From Treponema sp. C6A8 (GTDB lineage Bacteria; Spirochaetota; Spirochaetia; Treponematales; Treponemataceae), in contig NZ_JHVB01000009.1 of assembly GCF_000619925.1 (NCBI RefSeq), positions 82,528 to 146,527 on the forward strand: a DNA stretch of 64,000 nt, read 5' to 3'. The translations under genes and the position numbers were made by a program. How positions within the stretch are numbered: position 1 is the first letter of the stretch; every line of letters begins with the position of its first letter. Positions 31,712 through 40,512 of this stretch are shown here, in pieces. Below the pieces are notes generated by a model. The model did no database searches. It was not told the origin of the DNA and was given only the letters and a program-made list of their open reading frames with translations.

Positions 31712-33334
31712 ATGACAAAAAGAGCATTAATTCACGTGGAAGACACTGACGGTATTGTAGAATTTGCACAGTATCTTGCTGCGTCCGGCTGGACAATTAT
31801 GACTGCCAATAAAACTGAGGAACTGCTCAGAAAAAACCACATCCCGGTAACACGTGAAATGGCGCTTTCGGCTGATATTGCCTATGCTCACGACATTTCA
31901 AAAGTAATCACAAACATTGTAAGTACAAGCCTTGATTCAGACACTGCAATTAACCAGCAGACAGATATGAACGAAAACAACATCTACATTGTCTGCATCA
32001 ACATGGAACCTTTCTATTATATGGGCGCCCAGCGTTTTGACATCAAAACCTGTGATTACCGCATTTCTTCTATATTAAGATATGCCTTTTACAACCACGA
32101 AAACGTTCTTGTTCTTACAGATCCTGCCGACTACAAGGAAGCAATGATTCAGCTCAAAACTGACAACATCACTTCAGACTTCAGAGCTTATATTGCACAG
32201 AAGGCCTTGAATCTTGTTGCTGCTTACGATTCGGGAGTTGCAGGCTCTCTTATGCATAACACCAAGCATAAAAAATCCTTCCCTATGTATGCCTGCTACC
32301 CGCTTAAGTTCCAGGCCCTTTTGAAACACGGAACCAACAGACAGCAGGCCGCCGCTTTTTACAAACTTCCGGAAGAAAAAGAATATTCAAGCTTTGCAAA
32401 CTGTAATTTCCCGGACCTGGATTACGCGCTTTTCAAGGACATTTCTTTAAGCTGGGAAATTCTTAATAACCTTTATTCAAATCTTAAAACTCAGTTTACA
32501 GTTCCTTCTACCAACGTTGATAATTATGATTTTACAACTCAGTTTACCCCTCTTGCGGGAACTGTCTTTACCTTTGCAATAAAATTCGGAAACATTCTGG
32601 GCGCTTCAATTGCTACAAACATAATTGATTCTTATGCCAAAACTTACATTTACGATACCCAGCATGTTGAAGACGCAATTTTGGGCTGTTCGGCAGTCAT
32701 CGATCAGAATGCCGCAACAAAAATTATGGAAGGCAAATTCATAGCCATAGTTGCCCCTGATTTTACAGATGACGCAAAAAAGATTTTTGCACAGAATAAA
32801 AATCTGAAATTAATCTATTCTACAAAACAGAACCGTTCAGATTTTGAGGCGCGTTTCGTTTTCGGAGGATTTTTGATTCAGACAAACGAAAGCTCACTTT
32901 TTGACCACTGGTATATCAAAACTAAAAACCGACCTTCTCAAATTAAATCTGATGAACTGGCTTTTGGTATGCTGCTGGCTCTTAAAACACGTTCCTACAG
33001 TGCAATTCTTATCAAGCAGAATGCTGTTGTTGGTATTTCGCAGGGTTGTCCTTCAATGGAAAAGGCGCTGGGAGAAGTTCATTACCACGTTACATCTACA
33101 ACAATCATGCACAACGGTAATGCAGACTTTAATCCGACAGACAACCCTATTGCGGACGTTCTGGTTTGTGATGAAAAAATCCGTTTTGGAGAAGAGATTA
33201 TCCGACTTGTAAATCTTGGACTTTCTACAATCATAGAAACCGGCGGTTCTGTTGATGACAAAGAACTGATTGATTTCTGTGAAGAACATAATGTTTCCCT
33301 GATTTTTACAGGAATGTCTCACATAAGTATATAA
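31712..33334 (+). CDS. PurH-like protein with degenerate AICAR transformylase site
   Basis: A 540-residue protein that follows the PurH layout. An MGS-like domain opens it (RALIHVEDTDGIVEFAQYLA). An AICAR transformylase-like domain follows, with KHGTNRQQAAAFYKL where PurH has a YGxNPHQ motif. The catalytic Lys-His of PurH (KHxNPxG) is here IKFGNILGAS (about 290-299): the Lys and Asn remain but the His is Phe. The late GQxSR motif is GISQGCPSMEKA. It may be a non-catalytic or repurposed homologue. No other pur genes are near. A TAGAAT box sits 6 bases before the ATG. Confidence 0.7.
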   Translation: MTKRALIHVEDTDGIVEFAQYLAASGWTIMTANKTEELLRKNHIPVTREMALSADIAYAHDISKVITNIVSTSLDSDTAINQQTDMNENNIYIVCINMEPFYYMGAQRFDIKTCDYRISSILRYAFYNHENVLVLTDPADYKEAMIQLKTDNITSDFRAYIAQKALNLVAAYDSGVAGSLMHNTKHKKSFPMYACYPLKFQALLKHGTNRQQAAAFYKLPEEKEYSSFANCNFPDLDYALFKDISLSWEILNNLYSNLKTQFTVPSTNVDNYDFTTQFTPLAGTVFTFAIKFGNILGASIATNIIDSYAKTYIYDTQHVEDAILGCSAVIDQNAATKIMEGKFIAIVAPDFTDDAKKIFAQNKNLKLIYSTKQNRSDFEARFVFGGFLIQTNESSLFDHWYIKTKNRPSQIKSDELAFGMLLALKTRSYSAILIKQNAVVGISQGCPSMEKALGEVHYHVTSTTIMHNGNADFNPTDNPIADVLVCDEKIRFGEEIIRLVNLGLSTIIETGGSVDDKELIDFCEEHNVSLIFTGMSHISI

Positions 33335-33367
33335 TTCAATTTCTTAATTTTTTATAGAAGGTTTTTT

Positions 33368-34444
33368 ATGTTTTATTATTTGGGTCAGTATTTAAAAGAA
33401 TTTTTTGGACCGGCAAGACTTTTTACATCCTACACAGTCCTGATTGTTCTTGCGCTTTACCTGGGATTCTTTCTTTCGATGACTCTCATTCCGCATTTTT
33501 ACAATATTCTGCCGCACGATCGCGGACGTGAATTCACAATCAAGGAAAATGCAGAAGCCGCAAAGGGAAAACCGACTGGGGCCGGCAGCGTATTCATTAC
33601 AATTTTTGTTATCCTTTGCTTCCTTCTTATTCCTATGTCCTTTGCCCAGACAGCAATAATTCTTTTGACCTGGCTTACAATGCTTACAGGTTTCCTGGAT
33701 GACAGAAGCATTTCTTCCTGGGGTGAATATCTTAAGGGTGCCCTTGATTTGGTAATTGGTATTGCAGCTTCACTTGTAATTTATGATGCTCTCAAGCTTA
33801 CAAGTCAGGACGGCATTGTACGCTTCTGGCTTCCTTTCCTGACAAATCAGGTTGCAGTAAACAAAGTTGTATTTGTAATTGTTTCAACAGTTCTTATCTG
33901 GGCTTCCATCAACACTACAAACTGTACGGACGGAATTGACGGTCTTTCCGGAACTCTTGTTCTTACAGCCCTTTTGACCTTAGGCTGCGTTTTCTACTTT
34001 GTTCTTGGACACAAGGATATTGCAGATTACCTTCTGGTTCCTCACTTTGCCTTTGGCGCACGCTGGGCTGTTATGATTTTTGCCCTTGCAGGTGTTGTAA
34101 TGGGCTATCTCTGGCACAATGCCTTCCCAAGTCAGTGCCTTATGGGTGATGCAGGAAGCCGCGCTTTAGGCTTCTTTATCGGCGCCTGCGTTATGGCAAG
34201 CTGCAATCCTTTCCTGATTCTTGCAACTTCTTTCATCATCTTCATAAATGGCGGTATGGGACTTTTAAAAGTATTCCTTCTCCGCTTCTTTAAGATTAAG
34301 ATTTTCTCTACAATCCGCTTCCCTCTTCACGACCACATGAGAAAGAATCACGGCTGGTCACCGACCCAGGTTCTCCTGAAATTCATGATGATGCAGATAC
34401 TTATTTCTATTATCTTATTAGGAATGTTCTTTAAGATCAGGTAG
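33368..34444 (+). CDS. mraY: phospho-N-acetylmuramoyl-pentapeptide-transferase
   Basis: Integral membrane enzyme that makes lipid I from UDP-MurNAc-pentapeptide and undecaprenyl phosphate. About ten hydrophobic helices are visible. Catalytic motifs are LTGFLDDRS (Asp pair), NTTNCTDGIDGLSG, MGDAGSRALGFFIG and the cytoplasmic LHDHMRKNHGWSPTQV, which corresponds to the His-rich loop. KPTGAGSVFI matches the K-P-T-G-G-like motif. GAAGG precedes the ATG. It is not next to other cell-wall genes, and a large palindrome (R2) follows it. Confidence 0.93.
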   Translation: MFYYLGQYLKEFFGPARLFTSYTVLIVLALYLGFFLSMTLIPHFYNILPHDRGREFTIKENAEAAKGKPTGAGSVFITIFVILCFLLIPMSFAQTAIILLTWLTMLTGFLDDRSISSWGEYLKGALDLVIGIAASLVIYDALKLTSQDGIVRFWLPFLTNQVAVNKVVFVIVSTVLIWASINTTNCTDGIDGLSGTLVLTALLTLGCVFYFVLGHKDIADYLLVPHFAFGARWAVMIFALAGVVMGYLWHNAFPSQCLMGDAGSRALGFFIGACVMASCNPFLILATSFIIFINGGMGLLKVFLLRFFKIKIFSTIRFPLHDHMRKNHGWSPTQVLLKFMMMQILISIILLGMFFKIR

Positions 34445-34458
34445 TAGAAAAGAACTTA

Positions 34459-34593
34459 GTGGGAAACTCTGTTTTGTGCAGCATAGAAACGCTAGCAGAA
34501 CGTTACCCATAAAAAAAACGCGGTAACGAATAAGGCTTTCTTATTCATACCGCGTCCCTGCATTTCTCGGCGGAACAAAACAGAGTTCCCCAC
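34459..34593. repeat. R2 palindromic repeat, copy 1
   Basis: Arms GTGGGAAACTCTGTTTTGT (34459-34477) and ACAAAACAGAGTTCCCCAC (34575-34593) pair at 18 of 19 positions. A long internal hairpin (34519-34554) has CGCGGTA/TACCGCG and GAATAAG/CTTATTC. TTTGTGCAGCA on the left and TTCTCGGCGGAACAAA on the right are shared with the copy at 57733-57838. It lies between convergent genes mraY and the M20 peptidase. Confidence 0.82.
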
Positions 34594-34612
34594 GAAAGCA
34601 TTTTTATTTTAC

Positions 34613-35824
34613 CTACCTGAACATTTCTACCAGTGTCATTGCATCTGCCAGCAGATTTTCAACCTTGCAGTATTCATTAGGCTGATGTGCCTGATCATCA
34701 AGGGTACTCCAAACGGCAGCGTCAATTCCTTCGCGGCGAAGTTCAGCCGCAACTGTTCCGCCACCAATACCGATGCACTTGGCATCAATTCCGTGAACCT
34801 TTTTAAGGGCTTCAGAAAGTTTCTTTACGACAGGAGCATCAGAAGAAGTTGCCGGAGATTCTGATTTCTGAGGAACTTCGTATTCCACTCTTACACCATA
34901 TTTCTTTTCAACTTCAGAACAGATTTCATCTACCTTTTCCTTTACCTGGGCAAGTGTGTAACATGGCAGGATTCGGCAGTCAAAACAGCTTACGTCTTCA
35001 CCCGGAATGATGTTGATGCCGTCTACATTCTTAAGGCGCATTGTAGGCTGGAAGGTTGAATATGGCGGCTCAAAAAGAGGATCGCGTTTATCAAAAACCT
35101 TTTCAAGACCGTTAATTTTGAGTGCAAGTTCACTTGCAGCAAGGCAGGCATTTGCACCGCTGTCAGGACGTGAACCGTGAGTCTGTTTTCCCAGAACGTG
35201 AACGCGCAGCCACATAAGGTTCTTTTCTGCAATTTCGATTGTTTCACCTTTAGGGTCACCGCCATCAGGAATCAAAATCAAATCCTGCTTTTTGAAGAGG
35301 TCTGTATTTTTCAAAAGCCAAACCATACCAAGGTCGCTTCCGCACTCTTCATCAGCGGCAAAAAGAAGTTTTACTGTATAAGCCGGAGTAATTTTATTCT
35401 GAATAAAATAAAGGGCAGCAAGAACGCCAGACACTAATCCCTGCTGATTATCTTCTACACCGCGTCCGTACAAAACTCCGTCTTTTTCAACACATTCCCA
35501 AGGATTTGTATTCCAGAGTTTAAGGTCGCCTGTAGGAACAACGTCCATGTGGGCAATAGACCATACAGTGTGTTCGTCGCTCTGACCTGGAATTGTTGCA
35601 ACAAGGTTAGGACGAACGCCCGAAGTTACGCGGCTGTCAGGAGCGTCAAACTGTTCAAGATGCTCAAAGCCGTGTAAAAAGAGCCATTTTTTCAGGGCAG
35701 CGCATTTTTCACTTTCGCCGTCACCACCATTCTGTGGAGCCATTGCTTTAATAGAAGTAAGAAGTTTTTCAAGTTCAATCGCGAGACCGCGGTTTTCATT
35801 CATAAAAGTACGTATGTCTGTCAT
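34613..35824 (-). CDS. M20-family metallopeptidase (dipeptidase-like)
   Basis: A 403-residue cytosolic zinc peptidase of the ArgE/DapE/PepV group. Metal ligands and catalytic acids are in SIAHMDVVPTGD, YGRGVEDNQQGLV, LLFAADEECGSDLGM (Glu-Glu) and LIPDGGD; the late GGGTVAAELRREG supplies further contacts. The insertion between residues about 190 and 310 is the usual dimerisation lid. The substrate is probably a dipeptide or acylated amino acid. The upstream GH3 gene ends where this one starts (one-base overlap), so both are in one operon. Confidence 0.85.
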   Translation of the reverse strand: MTDIRTFMNENRGLAIELEKLLTSIKAMAPQNGGDGESEKCAALKKWLFLHGFEHLEQFDAPDSRVTSGVRPNLVATIPGQSDEHTVWSIAHMDVVPTGDLKLWNTNPWECVEKDGVLYGRGVEDNQQGLVSGVLAALYFIQNKITPAYTVKLLFAADEECGSDLGMVWLLKNTDLFKKQDLILIPDGGDPKGETIEIAEKNLMWLRVHVLGKQTHGSRPDSGANACLAASELALKINGLEKVFDKRDPLFEPPYSTFQPTMRLKNVDGINIIPGEDVSCFDCRILPCYTLAQVKEKVDEICSEVEKKYGVRVEYEVPQKSESPATSSDAPVVKKLSEALKKVHGIDAKCIGIGGGTVAAELRREGIDAAVWSTLDDQAHQPNEYCKVENLLADAMTLVEMFR

Positions 35825-36975
35825 TAATATCCCTTCATTTTAAGTATTTTCAAAACACTCTCGTTAAGTCTTTTCTCCGAAATTCTACCGTCTTTTGCAG
35901 CTGCTACCATACCGTCCCAGGCATTGTAGAAGTCAGCCGGCATAAGGATAACGTCGTTTCCGGCATTAAAGGCCATTATAGCAGCACTGGCAGAACCATA
36001 ATGCTTCTTAATTGCACCCATTCCCAAAGCATCAGTAAGAATGAGTCCTTTATAGCCAAGTTCATTGCGAAGTTTTCCTGTAATCATCTCTTTAGAAAGT
36101 GATGCAGGAACTTCTTCACCAGAAACGGCAGGAACCGTAACGTGAGCAATCATTACGCTGTCAGCATTTTTAAATGTATTTACAAATGGAATAAGTTCAC
36201 ACTTTTTAAGTTCTTCCCAGTTTTTGGCAACATAAACAAAATCTTCGTGAGTATCATCCTTTGTGTCGCCGTGTCCCGGGAAATGTTTAATGCAGCCCAT
36301 AACATTATGAGCGTGAAGTCCTTCAAGATAGGCATTTGCCATGTCAACAACAAGTTTGGGGTCGCTTCCAAATGCCCGGTTTCCTATTACCCGGTTTTCA
36401 GGATTTGTATTTACGTCAGTTACAGGAGCATAATCCCAGTTAAAACCGTATTCACTAAGGTAACTTCCGATATATTCGCCAGCCTGATAGGCTTTTTTTA
36501 CATCGCCTGTGGCACCGATATCTTCCATGGAAGGAAGTCTTTTGAGCCCCAGAGCCTTAGTATTTCCAAGACGGGCAACACGTCCGCCTTCTTCATCAAC
36601 TGCCATAAAAGGAGTGATTTTGCAGGCAGCCTTAAGCTGAGCATTCAGGGCTTTCAGCTGTTTTTCTGATTTAATATTCATTCCAAAAATGATAAAGCCG
36701 CCGACAGGATATTTCTTAAGATTTTTTTTCTGTGATGATGGTAAAGATTTCCAGTATTTATATGCCTTTACGTTACCGAATTTCAAATCCAGCTGATCGG
36801 GCTGAATCACAAAAAGCTGACCAACTTTTTCTTCCAGAGTCATTTCTGAAAGAAGCTGCTCAGCTTTTTTTGTAATTTTTGTATCTGAGGAATTTTCTAT
36901 GTCTGTTTTTAAGGTTGCACAAGCGGTAAAAAAGAAAAGAACAGAAGATATAAGAAGAACTATATGTTTTTTCAT
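35824..36975 (-). CDS. GH3 beta-N-acetylhexosaminidase-like lipoprotein (NagZ-type)
   Basis: Signal peptide with lipobox-like FFTAC, so membrane-anchored and exported. The catalytic part is family 3 glycosidase: KVGQLFVIQ, AVDEEGGRVARLG, YAPVTDVNTNPENRVIGNRAFG, the NagZ dyad loop KHFPGHGDTKDDTHEDF and the nucleophile strand LILTDALGMGAI. It cleaves terminal GlcNAc, for example from peptidoglycan or chitin fragments. Being exported, it is more likely to act on external or periplasmic polymers than in cytosolic wall recycling. It abuts the M20 peptidase gene. Confidence 0.88.
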   Translation of the reverse strand: MKKHIVLLISSVLFFFTACATLKTDIENSSDTKITKKAEQLLSEMTLEEKVGQLFVIQPDQLDLKFGNVKAYKYWKSLPSSQKKNLKKYPVGGFIIFGMNIKSEKQLKALNAQLKAACKITPFMAVDEEGGRVARLGNTKALGLKRLPSMEDIGATGDVKKAYQAGEYIGSYLSEYGFNWDYAPVTDVNTNPENRVIGNRAFGSDPKLVVDMANAYLEGLHAHNVMGCIKHFPGHGDTKDDTHEDFVYVAKNWEELKKCELIPFVNTFKNADSVMIAHVTVPAVSGEEVPASLSKEMITGKLRNELGYKGLILTDALGMGAIKKHYGSASAAIMAFNAGNDVILMPADFYNAWDGMVAAAKDGRISEKRLNESVLKILKMKGY

Positions 36976-36987
36976 ATATGCTTTCTA

Positions 36988-37386
36988 TTAATATCCTTCT
37001 TTTTTAGTGATTTTATTTTCAGGAATCTTATCAAGACCAATCTGGGCTAATTTTTTGTAAGCGCCGGGAAGATTTCCCTGTGAATATCCGTAAATATCCA
37101 GAAGTTCTGTAAAGGTATCATAAGCCTGCTGATATCTCTTTGACTTGTAATAAACATTACCAAGCTCATATTTTGCTTCTACATAAACAGCAGCATCTGT
37201 TCCAAAGCGTTCAAGAACTGTCATGTAACAAAGTTCTGATGATTTATAATCACCTGTATCAAGATAATTCTGGCCCTTCTGAATAATCTGAGCTGCAGTT
37301 AAATCCTGTGGAACACTTTTAAGTGATGCGCATGAAAATAAAACAAAAAGTGATGCAATGCATGTAACGATAAATATTTTTTTCAT
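36988..37386 (-). CDS. small TPR lipoprotein
   Basis: A 132-residue lipoprotein with signal and lipobox LFVLFSCAS. The mature part has two to three TPR-like helix pairs (IIQKGQNYLDTGDYKSSELC, AKYELGNVYYKSKRYQQAYD). It resembles periplasmic assembly lipoproteins such as YbgF/BamD-like in style, but a specific role cannot be read. TAGACT lies 6 bases before the ATG. It is followed by the GH3 lipoprotein 12 bases later on the same strand. Confidence 0.75.
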   Translation of the reverse strand: MKKIFIVTCIASLFVLFSCASLKSVPQDLTAAQIIQKGQNYLDTGDYKSSELCYMTVLERFGTDAAVYVEAKYELGNVYYKSKRYQQAYDTFTELLDIYGYSQGNLPGAYKKLAQIGLDKIPENKITKKEGY

Positions 37387-37392
37387 AATTTC

Positions 37393-37532
37393 AGTCTACC
37401 CTAAATTTAAACTTTTTTAAACTGTTATGGTTACAGAATTAAAATTATCGGTAACACTTTTGAGGATAGTATGGTGCAATTTTGAGTTTTATCTAAAATC
37501 GCATTAACAAGTCATTTTTTGTATGTTATTAT
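37393..37532. promoter_or_regulatory. divergent promoters between two lipoprotein genes
   Basis: Minus strand: TAGACT (37393-37398), 6 bases before the ATG at 37386. Plus strand: TTAACA (37504-37509), 17-base spacer, TATTAT (37527-37532), 7 bases before the ATG at 37540. Neither gene has a ribosome-binding site. Nothing else is seen in the 153-base gap. Confidence 0.58.
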
Positions 37533-37539
37533 AAAAGCG

Positions 37540-37953
37540 ATGAAAAAATATATTGCTGCTACATTGATTTTACTTAGCCTGACTTTACTTGGCTGTGCTT
37601 CTACGACTGGTACTACAAAATCATCAGAAGCAAATTCCAAAAGCGAAAAGCCTGTAAAAAACACAGCCCGATTTGATGACTGGAAGTACAAGGGCTTTGG
37701 AATGCCATTACCTGAATGGGTAGAAGCAGCAATTGACGGCAAAACAGAAAAGCTTTCCAAGGCATTCGGGCGCTCAGCAGACCAGCTTGAAGTTCTTACT
37801 GGCAGCGGAATAAATGTTGACCACTCGGAAGAACAATTGAAATCAAAAATTCCGGAAGGAAAAGATTTAATAGAAGGATTCTGGGTTCGTTTGAACACAG
37901 AAGTAAAAAAGACTAACGAGCCGTATATTACGGTTTTGATATATGAGAAATAA
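37540..37953 (+). CDS. small lipoprotein, unknown function
   Basis: Unrecognised 137-residue protein. The ATG at 37540 gives a compact lipoprotein signal (MKKYIAATLILLSLTLLGC). A TTG seven codons earlier is also in frame, but it lies upstream of the predicted transcription start. The mature chain contains FGMPLPEWVEAAIDGKTEKL and ends in beta-type segments (PYITVLIYEK). A TTAACA-17-TATTAT promoter ends 7 bases before the ATG. An intrinsic terminator follows the stop. Confidence 0.72.
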   Translation: MKKYIAATLILLSLTLLGCASTTGTTKSSEANSKSEKPVKNTARFDDWKYKGFGMPLPEWVEAAIDGKTEKLSKAFGRSADQLEVLTGSGINVDHSEEQLKSKIPEGKDLIEGFWVRLNTEVKKTNEPYITVLIYEK

Positions 37954-37962
37954 GGTAAAGCT

Positions 37963-37990
37963 AAAAAATTGCTGCATCGCAATTTTTTTT
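37963..37990 (+). terminator. intrinsic terminator between lipoprotein gene and galE
   Basis: A 10-bp stem AAAAAATTGC / GCAATTTTTT with a 6-base loop (TGCATC) and a run of eight T. Only 17 bases separate it from the galE start codon, leaving no room for a promoter. Confidence 0.85.
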
Positions 37991-38007
37991 CACAAGGAGG
38001 CATAATA

Positions 38008-38967
38008 ATGAAAGTTTTGGTAATTGGTGGCGCAGGTTACATCGGAAGCCACGTTGTAAAAGAGTTGATGGCTGCAGGCCACAAGGTAACAGTATTTGAT
38101 AACCTTTCTTCAGGATTGCGAGTAAATCTTTTCCCTGAAAATGACTTTATTTATGGAAACATTTTGATTCCGTCAGATCTGGATGCCGCATTTGCACGCG
38201 GATTTGACGCTTTTGTTCACCTTGCCGCATTTAAGGCTGCCGGTGAATCTATGGTTGCTCCGGAAAAATATTCTGTAAACAACATCACAGGTACTTTGAA
38301 CATCATGAATGCCGCTGTTGCCCACAACTGTAAAAAGATGATTTTCTCTTCTTCTGCGGCAACCTTCGGTGAACCACAGTATCTTCCAATGGATGAAAAT
38401 CATCCTCAGAATCCAATCAACTACTACGGATTCACAAAACTCGAAATTGAACGCTTTATGGGCTGGTATGATCAGCTTAAGGGAATGCGCTTTGCAGCCC
38501 TCCGCTACTTCAATGCCGCTGGTTATGATCCTGAAGGAAAAATCCGCGGTCTTGAACAGAAGCCAGAAAACCTTCTTCCACGCATTATGGAAGCAGCTCT
38601 TGGACAGCGCGAACTCAAGGTATTCGGAACTGACTACGACACACGCGACGGAACCTGTATCCGTGACTATGTTCATGTAACAGACCTTGCACGTGCCCAC
38701 GTAATGGCTTTGGACTACATTGCAAAGAATGACAAGAGCCTTAAGCTCAACCTGGGAACTGAAAAGGGAACAACAGTAAAAGAGCTTTTGGACGCTGCAC
38801 GCAAAATCACAGGAAAGCCAATTCCTGCAGAAGACGCTCCACGCCGCCCTGGTGACCCTGCAAGCCTTTACGCTACTTCAAAGCTTGCAAAAGAGCTTCT
38901 CGGCTGGGAACCAAAATACAGCGACGTAGATACTCTCGTAAAAACAACTTGGGAAGTATACAAATAG
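38008..38967 (+). CDS. galE: UDP-glucose 4-epimerase
   Basis: An extended short-chain dehydrogenase/reductase that interconverts UDP-glucose and UDP-galactose. It begins MKVLVIGGAGYIGSHVVKEL with the NAD-binding Gly motif. The catalytic Tyr-Lys motif is in NYYGFTKLEIERF, with SSSAATFGEP and YFNAAGYDPEG around it. TCIRDYVHVTDLARAHVMA and VKELLDAARKITG complete the family. The start is the ATG at 38008 with a perfect AAGGAGG. A terminator lies immediately before it, so expression may depend on readthrough. Confidence 0.92.
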   Translation: MKVLVIGGAGYIGSHVVKELMAAGHKVTVFDNLSSGLRVNLFPENDFIYGNILIPSDLDAAFARGFDAFVHLAAFKAAGESMVAPEKYSVNNITGTLNIMNAAVAHNCKKMIFSSSAATFGEPQYLPMDENHPQNPINYYGFTKLEIERFMGWYDQLKGMRFAALRYFNAAGYDPEGKIRGLEQKPENLLPRIMEAALGQRELKVFGTDYDTRDGTCIRDYVHVTDLARAHVMALDYIAKNDKSLKLNLGTEKGTTVKELLDAARKITGKPIPAEDAPRRPGDPASLYATSKLAKELLGWEPKYSDVDTLVKTTWEVYK

Positions 38968-38989
38968 TATAAACTTTAACTAAAAGTTA

Positions 38990-39127
38990 GCTCCCGGACA
39001 GATAGCATGTGGCAAAACCGCTCGGTACCTCGCTACATGCTATTTTTGTTATGAAACTATTGAAGGCGCCGCTAGCGCGGCAGACAAAAATAGAATGTTT
39101 TTGCCCCACGCTATCTGCCCTCGCGCC
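38990..39127 (+). repeat. R1 palindromic repeat, copy C
   Basis: Outer arms CAGATAGCATGTGGC (38999-39013) and GCCCCACGCTATCTG (39103-39117) pair at 13 of 15. Then come CAAAA/TTTTG, the one-sided ACCGCTCGGTACCTCGCTA, and inner arms CATGCTATTTTTGT (39036-39049) and ACAAAAATAGAATG (39084-39097). AACTAT and the hairpin GCCGC-TAGC-GCGGC are inside. It lies between convergent galE and the VWA gene. Confidence 0.85.
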
Positions 39128-39144
39128 AGTTTCATCTAAACTTT

Positions 39145-40380
39145 CTAATTCGACGGCAACAGAATTGTATGCACCTTGATACCTTTCTTTTCTGCCACAC
39201 CCATTACATATTCCTTGGAATACTTGCCGCTCATTCTAGGGTAAGGATGCGGTTCGGCATCACCAATCAAAAGAATCTGACGGTCTGAGTCAGGTCTCCA
39301 TTCAAAGAATTCTGCGCTGGCATAAAGCGCCTCATAAACAGCTTCAGGAACATCTCCGCCTTCGCGGCCGTTCATGCTGATAGACTTCAAGTTGGCGCTG
39401 AAGTTTTCATAATTCTGAGTAAAGGCAAAAAGCTTTACAGGAAGATTCATATACTTGTAGTTGTCTCCGTAGTCGCGGTAGAAAAGGAGACCAAAGCGGG
39501 CATCAGGGCTTTCACCAAAAACCTTGCGTAGTTCAGGTTCAAGACGAGCCTTAAGCTCATCAATATCATCTTTCATACTTCCTGTCGCATCAACTGCAAG
39601 AACCAAATCAAGAGGCTTTGTTTTATCAAATCCATCGATAACGCCCATAATGTCTTCAACAATTGTCGCAGGTCCCTTAGAATAAATCATTCCGTTATCA
39701 ATTTCCTTAAATGCCTCACTGGCAACAGGGTTGTAATCATTTGTAAGGATAACTTCCGGTTCCGGCTCAGGTTCAGGAAGAGGAGCCGGCTTTGGACGCT
39801 TTTTGGTAACAAGGTCAAACATATAAGGGTTATCCATATAATCACCGGTGTAATCGGCATAAGGTTTTTCGTAGGTACGAATATTGATGAAAGTGCCCTT
39901 TCCAATTTCAACTTCCCCGTGACGAGACCAGGGGTATCCGTAAACGATTTTTGGCGGAATATAGATATGGAAAGCCTGCCCAAAGAAATCTGTCTCTTCC
40001 GGAGTGGAATCTACAAGACTGTAGCGGGCATAATCTGTATCAAGCTTTTTGCCGTCCAGAATACGGATTTCATCACCATTTACAGGATTATATTCAGGAG
40101 CTCGGTAAGCATAGTTATCAATTTTTCCTGTCGGATCCTTTGTAGTTTCCGTAAGCAAAATTGAACCTACGAAAGGAGACGCTTTGACGTAAAGATGGAA
40201 GCCGCCTTTTGTTTCATCAGCTTCTTTTATAAGCCTGATATTTTCCGGAGAAAGCATCAGCTGCTGCTGTCGTTCCGTGTAAATAATTTTCTGACCGTCA
40301 CCAAGATTCTGAGCAGAAAGAGCGGTCACTGAAAATCCAACTGAAATAAACAGACAAAATAACAATTTCTTTATCATCAT
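39145..40380 (-). CDS. secreted von Willebrand factor A-domain protein
   Basis: A 411-residue exported protein: signal peptide LLFCLFISVGFSVTALSA, then a mainly beta N-terminal region (about 25-190). A Pro-Glu linker (PAPLPEPEPEPEV, near residue 200) follows, and a C-terminal VWA domain from about 255. The metal-ion-dependent adhesion site is LVLAVDATGSMKDDID, with a later Thr/Asp region at ILLIGDAEPHPYP. Such proteins bind protein or carbohydrate partners in the periplasm or at the surface. No partner gene is nearby. Confidence 0.8.
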   Translation of the reverse strand: MMIKKLLFCLFISVGFSVTALSAQNLGDGQKIIYTERQQQLMLSPENIRLIKEADETKGGFHLYVKASPFVGSILLTETTKDPTGKIDNYAYRAPEYNPVNGDEIRILDGKKLDTDYARYSLVDSTPEETDFFGQAFHIYIPPKIVYGYPWSRHGEVEIGKGTFINIRTYEKPYADYTGDYMDNPYMFDLVTKKRPKPAPLPEPEPEPEVILTNDYNPVASEAFKEIDNGMIYSKGPATIVEDIMGVIDGFDKTKPLDLVLAVDATGSMKDDIDELKARLEPELRKVFGESPDARFGLLFYRDYGDNYKYMNLPVKLFAFTQNYENFSANLKSISMNGREGGDVPEAVYEALYASAEFFEWRPDSDRQILLIGDAEPHPYPRMSGKYSKEYVMGVAEKKGIKVHTILLPSN

Positions 40381-40512
40381 ATATATTTTATCGGTTGAAA
40401 ATCCTAAAAAATGATTTATAATTTATAATAAGCGTTAATAAATACTTATTTTATTAAATCTACTTTAAAAAACACTGATATTTGACTAAAATAATAGTCT
40501 ATCGTTAAAGAT

